NCBI RefSeq assembly: GCF_019219095.1
Contig: NZ_JAHUWH010000002.1
Span: 62,001 to 126,000 of the forward strand
Length of the DNA stretch: 64,000 bases
Reading direction: 5' to 3'
DNA from: Acidovorax sp. sic0104
GTDB taxonomy: Bacteria; Pseudomonadota; Gammaproteobacteria; Burkholderiales; Burkholderiaceae_C
Shown here: positions 8,174 to 18,505 of the stretch, one piece after another
How the letters are laid out: every line of letters begins with the position of its first letter
Position numbering within the stretch: position 1 is the stretch's first letter
The notes under the pieces: model-generated
The model's database searches: none
Told to the model about the DNA's origin: nothing
Seen by the model: the letters and a program-made list of their open reading frames with translations, nothing else
Program-made: the position numbers and the translations under genes

Positions 8174-10029
8174 CGCCCACCCGGCTTCTGGTACATCCCG
8201 TCAATCGCCTGCGCAAAATGCGCCATCAGGTTGGTGCGCTTGAGCTTGAGCGTGGGTGTCATGAAGGTGTTTTCGATCGTCCACGGCTCCAGCGTGCAGT
8301 GCACGGCGCGCGGCACGGCGTAGCGGGCAAAGCTGGCGGTGTTCTTCTCGATGCGGGCCAGCACCGCGCGGTGCACGCTCGGGTGGTTCAGGCTGTCGGC
8401 ATCTTGCGCTGACAGGCCCAGGTCCGCCGCCAGCCGCTGCCATTCGCCCGCATTGAGCACCGCCACGCAAGCGATGAACGGGCGGTTCTCGCCCACCGCG
8501 AAGGCCTGCTCCAGCAGTGGGTCGGCCAGCAGGGCCAGTTCCAGGTCACCGGGTGGCACTTTTTCGCCGGTGGAGGTGACGATGATCTCCTTGATGCGCC
8601 CCTTGATGTAGATGCGCCCGCCCACGATGTCTGCCTGGTCGCCCGTGCCCAGCCAGCCGTCGTTGCCCAGGATCCGGGCGGTGTCCTCGGGGCGCTTCCA
8701 GTAGCCCTTCATCACGATGGGGCCGCGCACCTGCAGCTCGCGGTTGTCGCCGATGCGCACCTCCACACCCGGCAGGGCCTTGCCCACGCAGGCCGGGTCG
8801 TTGTCGTCCAGCGAGTTCACCGACACCACCGGCGCGGTCTCGGTCATGCCGTAGCCCTGGACAAGCGGAAGGCCCAGGCCCAGGAAGCACTTGGCGATGG
8901 TGGGTGACAGCGGCGCGCCGCCGCTCACGGCCACACGGACGCGCCCGCCGAACTGTGCGAGCAGCGGCTTGGCCACCAGCATGTGCAGCAGCGGCCAGGG
9001 CAGGGCGGCCATCCAGCCGGCAGCCTTGCCATCGTCGGCCGCCGGCGCGGGCAGGGACTGCGCGGCGCAAAACTGCGTCCAGCCCTTGTGCTGGGCGGCC
9101 TCATACAGCTGCATCTTCCAGGGCGTGAGCGACAGCTTTTCCAACAGCTTGCCGTGGATGCGTTCGTAGATGCGCGGCACCGACACCAGCACGGTGGGTC
9201 GCACCGTCTTGAGGTCTTCGCCCAGCAGCGCCACCGACCGCGAGTAGGCCACGCAGCTGCCTGCGGCAATCGGCAGGTAGTAGCCGCCCGTGCGTTCGAA
9301 GGTGTGCGACAGCGGCAGGAACGATAGAAACACGTCGTCCACCGTGGGTGCGATGCGCTCGAGCACGGCCTTCACGTCGCTCACCACGTTGCGGTGGGTC
9401 AGCATCACGCCCTTGGGCTTGCCGGTGGTGCCGGAGGTGTAGACGATGGCGGCCAGGTCGTCCTCTGCGGGCGGCGTGACCACGGCCGGTGTGGCGACAT
9501 GCTGCGCACCCGCCAGCCACTGCGCCAGCGACCCGACGATGGGACCGTCTTCGACGGATGGCAGGGCCGCGATGGCCGAGGCATCGTCATCGGCAATGAC
9601 CACGGCGCGCAAAGCAGGAAAGGGCGTGCCGACGGCCTGCACCTTGGCCCACTGTTCCGCCTGGCCCACGATCAGCATGGAGGCTTCGCAGTCCGCCAGG
9701 ATGTAGGCGATGCTGCCGGGATTGTCGATGGCATGCAGCGGTACGGGCACTGCGCCCGTGGCCAGTGTGGACTGGTCCGCGCACATGGCGTTCAGGCCGT
9801 TGGGCAGCAGGATGGCCACGCGCGCGGCCTGGGGCAACTGCATGGCCGCCAGGGCCAGCGCCCACTGCTCCACGCGCCGCGAGGTCTCTGACCAGGAGAG
9901 GCTGCTCCATGCCTGGGCGGTGCTGTCGAAGGCCCGGTAGGCCGGGGCATCGGGCGTGCGTGCGGCGCGGTAGGCCAGGAGCTGCGGCAGCGTCTGGACG
10001 CTGGCGATATCGGAAGGAATGGGAGCCAT
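8170..10029 (-). CDS. Long-chain acyl-CoA synthetase (AMP-binding)
   Basis: A 619-residue adenylate-forming enzyme. The AMP-binding P-loop is TSGTTGKPKGVMLTH (about residue 185), followed by QGYGMTETAP and GWLGTGDQAD/GRIKEIIVTSTGEKVPP, the A5-A10 motifs. It activates a fatty or related carboxylic acid to the acyl-CoA via acyl-AMP. ATG 10029 is preferred because an upstream extension to 10128 is low-complexity. It would feed beta-oxidation; odd-chain acids would yield propionyl-CoA for the nearby carboxylase/mutase set, which is inference only. Confidence 0.92.
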   Translation of the reverse strand: MAPIPSDIASVQTLPQLLAYRAARTPDAPAYRAFDSTAQAWSSLSWSETSRRVEQWALALAAMQLPQAARVAILLPNGLNAMCADQSTLATGAVPVPLHAIDNPGSIAYILADCEASMLIVGQAEQWAKVQAVGTPFPALRAVVIADDDASAIAALPSVEDGPIVGSLAQWLAGAQHVATPAVVTPPAEDDLAAIVYTSGTTGKPKGVMLTHRNVVSDVKAVLERIAPTVDDVFLSFLPLSHTFERTGGYYLPIAAGSCVAYSRSVALLGEDLKTVRPTVLVSVPRIYERIHGKLLEKLSLTPWKMQLYEAAQHKGWTQFCAAQSLPAPAADDGKAAGWMAALPWPLLHMLVAKPLLAQFGGRVRVAVSGGAPLSPTIAKCFLGLGLPLVQGYGMTETAPVVSVNSLDDNDPACVGKALPGVEVRIGDNRELQVRGPIVMKGYWKRPEDTARILGNDGWLGTGDQADIVGGRIYIKGRIKEIIVTSTGEKVPPGDLELALLADPLLEQAFAVGENRPFIACVAVLNAGEWQRLAADLGLSAQDADSLNHPSVHRAVLARIEKNTASFARYAVPRAVHCTLEPWTIENTFMTPTLKLKRTNLMAHFAQAIDGMYQKPGGR

Positions 10030-10408
10030 GGAACCTGCGGTGAAGGCCGTGCGCGCCGAAGGCGCACCGCCTCGGTGAAAACCCGCGGGATCATACCGAC
10101 CGCGCTGGGCCAAAACGCGCCCGCCCATCGCTCTTGTGTTGCAAATGGTGCGTTCCGATTCCCGGAATGATCGGCTTGGCGGCCCGGCGCAAGTGCCGCA
10201 CGGCGTGCCCTCACAACCGCCGAAGCGCGCCTTGGCACGGGGCGCCGCCCGCCCTTGGCCCGGTGCGCGCGTGTGCTGCCGTGGTGGCGCGGGCCGGTGT
10301 CAGCCACAATGCCCCACCGTCGGCGCGCGCTCAGCGGGCGGGGCCTTGCCGGTCCGACGCGCCGCTTGCCATTTGTCACACCGCAAACACCATCACGCCT
10401 GTTTCACC
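10030..10408. other. Divergent intergenic region
   Basis: This 379-bp gap separates the divergent acyl-CoA synthetase and diguanylate cyclase genes and should hold both promoters. It is very GC-rich and I found no convincing -35/-10 pair, repeat or small gene in it. The cyclase frame is open through part of it, but without a plausible protein sequence. Confidence 0.4.
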
Positions 10409-11572
10409 ATGGATCCCGTCACCATCTTCATTGTTGCCACGCTGATGATGCTGGCCAATGGGTGGGTGTTGGGCCTCATGCGCAAGGATTTCCCCGTGGC
10501 TTTGCGGCCGTGCACCGAAAGCTGGCGCACCGCCACGCTGCTGCTGGCGGGCAGCTCGGTACTGTATGCATTTCAGTACCAGCTGCCGCTGGGCGTGGCG
10601 TCGCCCTTGGCCAACGGGCTGGTCATGCTGGGCTGCACGGGCTACCTGCGCGCATTGCGACAGTTCTACGGCCTGCCCGACCCGCGCTGGCTTTTCTTGC
10701 CGGCCTTGACCGGGGTGCTGGGCATCCTGTGGTTCGCAGTGCTGCAGCCCGACACCCGCATGCGCGTGCTCATTCTGTCTGCCTGCAGCACCTTTCTGCT
10801 GCTGGCCAGCTTTGTGCAGTTGGTGTCGCAAAAATCTTCCGAGGGCGCGCACAGCCGCAGGGTGGTGGCCAGCCTGTTCGCGCTGGTGGCGGGGTTCATG
10901 GTGTTCCGGGCTGCGTACCTGCTGGCGCGCGGCATCAGTCCGTCTTTCGACATCACGGGCGAGGGCGCGTGGATCAACATCGCCAGCCCCATGATCACTG
11001 CGCTGCTGCCGGTGGTGGGCACCACGGCCTTCTTGCTCATGTGTTCGGAACGCATCGGCCGGCAGTGGGAGCTGGCGGCGTCCACCGACTACCTTACCGG
11101 CCTGCCCAACCGGCGCACGCTGATCACGGTGGGAGAGCGGCGGTTTGCCGAGCGGCTGCACCAACGCGGGCGCAACCTGGCTTTGGCAGTGATCGATATC
11201 GACCACTTCAAGGCCATCAACGACCGCCATGGCCACGAGGTGGGAGACGTTGCGCTGCGCCATGTGGCCGAGCATTTGCGTGCTGCGTGCCGGGGCAGCG
11301 ACCTGGCGGCGCGCCACGGTGGAGAGGAGTTTGTGGTGCTGTGGGATGGCCTGGACGCCGCAGCGGCCCTGACTGCCGGCGAGCGCCTGCGCGCGCTGGT
11401 GGCCCGCGAGCCGCTGCACGTGGGCGGCGCGTCGATCGCCATGACCATTTCGATGGGTGTGGCAGCGGCGGGCGAGGGGGAGCGCAGCTTCAGCGACCTG
11501 CTGCGGCGCGCGGACGAAGCGCTCTACATCGCCAAGGCCACAGGGCGCAACCGTGTGGAAATCGCGGTCTGA
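10409..11572 (+). CDS. Membrane-bound diguanylate cyclase (GGDEF)
   Basis: A 387-residue protein. Six or seven hydrophobic segments fill residues 1-215 (for example IFIVATLMMLANGWVLGL), then a GGDEF domain begins at STDYLTGLPNRRTL. The active-site loop is GGEEF (residues 304-308), an active variant, preceded by DIDHFKAINDRHGH with the metal-binding aspartate. It makes cyclic-di-GMP from two GTP, with the membrane part as sensor. No clear RxxD inhibitory site was seen before GGEEF. Start ATG 10409 (MDPVTIF) fits the first membrane helix. Confidence 0.93.
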   Translation: MDPVTIFIVATLMMLANGWVLGLMRKDFPVALRPCTESWRTATLLLAGSSVLYAFQYQLPLGVASPLANGLVMLGCTGYLRALRQFYGLPDPRWLFLPALTGVLGILWFAVLQPDTRMRVLILSACSTFLLLASFVQLVSQKSSEGAHSRRVVASLFALVAGFMVFRAAYLLARGISPSFDITGEGAWINIASPMITALLPVVGTTAFLLMCSERIGRQWELAASTDYLTGLPNRRTLITVGERRFAERLHQRGRNLALAVIDIDHFKAINDRHGHEVGDVALRHVAEHLRAACRGSDLAARHGGEEFVVLWDGLDAAAALTAGERLRALVAREPLHVGGASIAMTISMGVAAAGEGERSFSDLLRRADEALYIAKATGRNRVEIAV

Positions 11573-11645
11573 TCCACCGTGGATCAGGCGTGTGCCAAGG
11601 CACCGGCGGAGCGTGGTGACGTGGCAGGGAAGCGAGGGTGCGGAT

Positions 11646-12281
11646 TCAGGTCGCGGCTTCGAGGCCATGCGCGAAGTGCGCCTGCATGGCCTTCATCGTC
11701 GCCTTGGCATCGCGGGCCACCATGGCCGCGAGGATGGCGCGGTGCTCGTTCAGCGAGTCCTCGATGCGGCCCTGCTTGAACAGTGAGTTGTGGCGGTTGA
11801 GCTTCATCACCTTGCGCAGGTCGGCCACCATCTGGCTGCGCCAGCGGTTGTCTGCCAATTCCAGCAGCAGCATGTGAAAGCGTTCGTTCACGGCAAAAAA
11901 ACGTTCACGCTCGGTCGCTGCGGATTCGAGTTCTGCGTGCAGGTCTTGCAGGGCCTGCATCTGCGCGGCGTTGGCCGTGGCGGCCACCACCCCTGCGGCA
12001 TCGCTCTCCAGCAGGCTCAGCAGGTGGTACACGTCGCGCAGGTCCTTCTCGCTCATCTCGGTCACATAGGCGCCACGGCGCACCTTCATCGTGACCAGGC
12101 CTTCGGCGGCCAGCACCTTCAGCGCCTCGCGCAGGGGCGTGCGGCTGATGCCGAACTCCTCGGCGATCTTGAGCTCGTCGATCCAGCTGCCGGGCTCCAG
12201 CTCGCGGCGGAAGATGCGCTGGCGCAATTGCTCAGCTACTTCTTCGTACAGGGCGCGGGGCGTGAGGGTGACAGCGGACAT
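11646..12281 (-). CDS. GntR-family (FCD/FadR-type) transcriptional regulator
   Basis: A 211-residue regulator with an N-terminal winged helix (YEEVAEQLRQRIF, then IAEEFGISRTPLREALKVLA, residues about 12-70) and a C-terminal all-helical FCD domain binding a carboxylate and metal. It is divergent from the methylmalonyl-CoA mutase gene with 142 bp between, so it is the likely regulator of the propionyl/methylmalonyl-CoA module. The effector may be a pathway acid or CoA ester, but this is not shown. Confidence 0.93.
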   Translation of the reverse strand: MSAVTLTPRALYEEVAEQLRQRIFRRELEPGSWIDELKIAEEFGISRTPLREALKVLAAEGLVTMKVRRGAYVTEMSEKDLRDVYHLLSLLESDAAGVVAATANAAQMQALQDLHAELESAATERERFFAVNERFHMLLLELADNRWRSQMVADLRKVMKLNRHNSLFKQGRIEDSLNEHRAILAAMVARDAKATMKAMQAHFAHGLEAAT

Positions 12282-12423
12282 CGATGGATTGTAAGGCCTG
12301 AAGAATATTTTGAATCAATAATTATGAATGATGTAAACTCGGCGCCACATCGGGGCAAGCGCCCCGCGCTGCTGAACGTCCATCGCCCCCAAGCCCAACG
12401 CCATCTTCGGAGACCACTTCGCC
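12282..12423. promoter_or_regulatory. Divergent gntR / methylmalonyl-CoA mutase control region
   Basis: A 142-bp gap with an AT-rich core at about 12305-12340 (ATTTTGAATCAATAATTATG) in GC-rich DNA. It contains the short palindrome TAATTA and two TGAAT direct repeats. This is the most likely GntR operator and overlapping promoter site. No exact consensus could be assigned. Confidence 0.4.
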
Positions 12424-14610
<2,187 letters not shown>

Positions 14611-14634
14611 TCGAGTTGTTCGCTTCCCCCCGAT

Positions 14635-14954
14635 CCGTTCGGGCTGAGCCTGTCGAAGCCAGGGCGCAAGCCGGTGACGGCCTTCGACAGGCTCAGGCTG
14701 AACGGTCTGGGGTCCAACGAGCCGTGCGGAACCTTGGCCGAATCGGACTCCCGCCCGTTCGGGCTGAGCTTGTCGAAGCCAGGGCGCAAGCCGGTGACGG
14801 CCTTCGACAGGCTCAGGCTGAACGGTCTGGGGTCCAACGAGCCGTGCGGAACCTTGGCCGAATCGGACTCCCGCCCGTTCGGGCTGAGCTTGTCGAAGCC
14901 AGGGCGCAAGCCGGTGACGGCCTTCGACAGGCTCAGGCTGAACGGTCTGGGGTG
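14635..14954 (+). repeat. Tandem 120-bp REP-pair array, 2.7 copies
   Basis: Three REP pairs repeat with an exact 120-bp period. Each unit has arm A (starts CCGTTCGGGCTGAGC; 14635-14660, 14755-14780, 14875-14900), a 19-bp spacer, and arm B (starts GCCTTCGACAGGCTCAGG; 14680-14705, 14800-14825, 14920-14945). A and B are near-reverse complements, so each pair folds into a long hairpin. Copies 1 and 2 differ in the visible repeat by one base (C/T at 14650 versus 14770). The third copy ends shortly after arm B. The array lies between the mutase stop and the GIY-YIG start. Confidence 0.95.
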
Positions 14955-14987
14955 GAGCGAATGCCTGCCCCTAATAACGGCTGAAGA

Positions 14988-15285
14988 ATGCGCCCCTTCT
15001 ACGTTTACATCCTGCGTTGTGCTGACGGCTCCTATTACGTCGGCCACACCGACGATATTGTTCTGCGCATGCAGCAGCACGCCGATGGAGACATTGGCTA
15101 CACGTCGCTGCGAAAGCCTGTGGAGCTTCTGTGGCATGGCGAGTTTGAGACCCGTGAGGCAGCGATCGCTTTCGAGCAGCAAATCAAAGGCTGGTCCCGG
15201 GCCAAGAAGGAAGCATTGATGGCCGGCGATTGGCACCTCGTTCAGAAATTGGCGCAGTCGCTGGGCAAAACTGCTGGATCGCCAA
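14988..15285 (+). other. GIY-YIG nuclease segment of the continuous frame
   Basis: This marks the part that looks like a stand-alone GIY-YIG gene. It carries the Y-x-Y and Y-V-G elements, a downstream basic residue (LRMQQH) and the glutamate of FEQQIKGW, so the catalytic layout seems intact. Such genes normally encode about 90-100 residues and then stop; here the sequence after QKLAQSLGKT runs into the REP arm at 15286 without a stop codon. Start ATG 14988 has only a weak ribosome site. Its partner could be the flanking REP DNA, which is inference. Confidence 0.75.
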
Positions 15286-16415
15286 GGCTTCGACAAGCTC
15301 AGCCCGAACGGATGGAGGGAGGCATGCCTTTCGCCGTGGGAGCCCGCACCCCCCCACCCGTTCAGCCTGAGCCTGTCGAAGGCCTGCGCAAAGTCTCACC
15401 TTCCCTGCTGCAGAGCGTGATCGGCCCTGCCGGCCCTATCCAGCGCCGCGCCATGTCCAAAGCCATCACGCTGCTCGAATCCACCCGTGCGGACCATCGC
15501 GCGCAGGCGGACGGGCTGCTCACCGCACTGCTCCCGCACACCGGCAAGGCCTTCCGCTTGGGCATCAGCGGCGTGCCGGGCGTGGGCAAGTCCACCTTCA
15601 TCGAATCGCTGGGCCTGTACCTCATCAGCCAGGGCCACCGCGTGGCGGTGCTCACCATAGACCCGTCCAGCACCGTCTCGGGCGGCTCCATCCTGGGCGA
15701 CAAGACGCGCATGGAGCACCTGTCGGTGCACGACAAGGCCTACATCCGCCCCAGTCCCTCGAGCGGCACGCTGGGCGGCGTGGCAGAGAAGACCCGCGAG
15801 GCCATGCTGGTGTGCGAGGCTGCAGGCTACGACATCGTCATCGTCGAGACCGTGGGCGTGGGCCAGAGCGAGATCGCCGTGGCCGGCATGACGGACATGT
15901 TCGTGCTGATGCAGCTGCCCAATGCGGGCGACGACCTGCAAGCGATCAAGAAGGGCGTGATGGAAATTGCCGACCTGGTGGTCATCAACAAGGCCGACAT
16001 CGACAAGAACGCCGCCACGCGGGCCGAGGCGCAGATCACCTCCAGCCTGCGCCTGCTCGGCATGCACGGCAACCCTGACCACGCTACGCACGGTGCGCTA
16101 TGGCAGCCGCGTGTACTGCAGATCAGCGCGCTGCTGGGGCAGGGCGTGGACGCATTCTGGTCCGCCGTGACCCTGTTTCGCGAAACACAGACCACCAACG
16201 GCCGCCTGGCCCTGCGCCGCGAGAAGCAGGCGCTGGCCTGGATGTGGGAGCGCATCGACGCGGGCCTCAAGCTCGCGTTTCGCCAGCACCCGGCCGTCAA
16301 GGAGCTGCTCCCCCAGATGCAGGCCGACGTGGCTGCAGGGCGCATTGCTGCGTCCACTGCGGCAAGAAATCTGCTGATTGCGCAATCCTGGCAAGCGCCG
16401 ACAGCTATCAAATAA
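14988..16415 (+). CDS. meaB: GIY-YIG nuclease domain continuous with MeaB/ArgK GTPase (mutase chaperone)
   Basis: One open frame of 475 codons holds two proteins' worth of sequence. Residues 1-98 are a UPF0213-like single GIY-YIG nuclease domain (YVYILRCADGSYYVGHT, then FEQQIKGWSRAKKEAL). Residues about 99-132 are translated REP sequence. The rest is a MeaB-type P-loop GTPase (Walker A GVPGVGKS, VETVGVGQSEIAVAG, NKAD) that protects and reloads methylmalonyl-CoA mutase. A strong Shine-Dalgarno (GGAGGGAGG) stands just before ATG 15324, so meaB is probably made from there (363 residues), with a REP-coded N-terminus. Whether a full fusion is also made is open. The last 16 residues and the stop come from a 54-bp repeat. 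pccB follows. Confidence 0.85.
   Translation: MRPFYVYILRCADGSYYVGHTDDIVLRMQQHADGDIGYTSLRKPVELLWHGEFETREAAIAFEQQIKGWSRAKKEALMAGDWHLVQKLAQSLGKTAGSPRLRQAQPERMEGGMPFAVGARTPPPVQPEPVEGLRKVSPSLLQSVIGPAGPIQRRAMSKAITLLESTRADHRAQADGLLTALLPHTGKAFRLGISGVPGVGKSTFIESLGLYLISQGHRVAVLTIDPSSTVSGGSILGDKTRMEHLSVHDKAYIRPSPSSGTLGGVAEKTREAMLVCEAAGYDIVIVETVGVGQSEIAVAGMTDMFVLMQLPNAGDDLQAIKKGVMEIADLVVINKADIDKNAATRAEAQITSSLRLLGMHGNPDHATHGALWQPRVLQISALLGQGVDAFWSAVTLFRETQTTNGRLALRREKQALAWMWERIDAGLKLAFRQHPAVKELLPQMQADVAAGRIAASTAARNLLIAQSWQAPTAIK
15286..15383. repeat. REP pair downstream of the GIY-YIG segment, inverted relative to the upstream array
   Basis: Positions 15286-15311 are the exact reverse complement of arm A as in copies 2 and 3 of the upstream array (26 of 26). 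Positions 15358-15383 are the exact reverse complement of arm B (26 of 26). The pair can form a hairpin over a 46-bp loop that contains the ribosome-binding site and ATG (15324) of meaB. The GIY-YIG segment is therefore bracketed by REP DNA. Confidence 0.93.
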
Positions 16416-16420
16416 GTAGC
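16367..16420 (+). repeat. 54-bp two-stem repeat, copy 3 (over the meaB stop)
   Basis: Begins AAATCTGCTG and ends AGCTATCAAATAAGTAGC. It overlaps the 3' end of meaB, encodes its last residues (LLIAQSWQAPTAIK) and supplies the TAA at 16413-16415. pccB starts 47 bp later. Confidence 0.85.
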
Positions 16421-16467
16421 AAACAGCTTCTCTGACCATTTCACCGAAATTTCACCAAAGGACGACC

Positions 16468-18000
<1,533 letters not shown>

Positions 18001-18022
18001 GCAGCCTTCGACTCAACACACA

Positions 18023-18484
18023 ATGTCTGCGCCCCGCGCGTTTTTCACCTCCCGGGTGGACTCCTGGCTGTTTGCCATCGGTCCGCTGGCAGGACTGTTC
18101 GCCATCAGTTCCGTGGCGCTGACTGCGGTGCCGTTTGCGCTCGATGCCGGTGTGCTGCAAGACAAGACGATGATGGCCCTGATCGCCGTGGTGTTTGCCC
18201 TGACCCTGCTGCTGCCCCTGTGGCTGCTGCTGGACACCAACTACACCGTGACCGCCGATGAACTGCTGGTTCGCAGCGGCCCCTTTCGCTGGCGCATTGC
18301 GCTCGGCCAAGTGCACGAGGTGCTGCCTGCTCGCAGCTGGCGGTCTTCGCCCGCCTTGTCGCTGGACCGTCTGCGCATCCGGTATGGCCAGGGGCGCAGC
18401 ATCCTGGTGTCGCCGCGCGAGAAGCAGCGTTTTGTGGATACGCTGCGCGAGCGCTGCCCCTCTTTACTGACTACTGGTTTTTGA
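18023..18484 (+). CDS. PH-domain-like membrane protein of unknown function
   Basis: A 153-residue protein with two membrane helices (about 13-37 and 50-72; for example LIAVVFALTLLLPLWLLL) followed by a bacterial PH-like beta domain (YTVTADELLVRSGPFRWRIALG, in parts, then ILVSPREKQRFVDTLRE). The topology resembles YdbS/YdbT-type proteins. It is wedged between pccB and pccA with gaps of 22 and 21 bp, so it is co-transcribed with them, but no metabolic role follows from its sequence. Confidence 0.85.
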   Translation: MSAPRAFFTSRVDSWLFAIGPLAGLFAISSVALTAVPFALDAGVLQDKTMMALIAVVFALTLLLPLWLLLDTNYTVTADELLVRSGPFRWRIALGQVHEVLPARSWRSSPALSLDRLRIRYGQGRSILVSPREKQRFVDTLRERCPSLLTTGF

Positions 18485-18505
18485 ATTTCTTTTGAGGAAC
18501 TCGTC

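Noticed and set aside
14635..14954. Tandem repeats considered as a CRISPR array
   Set aside because: The 120-bp period is uniform including the inter-arm parts, so there are no unique spacers, and no cas genes are near. REP pairs explain it.
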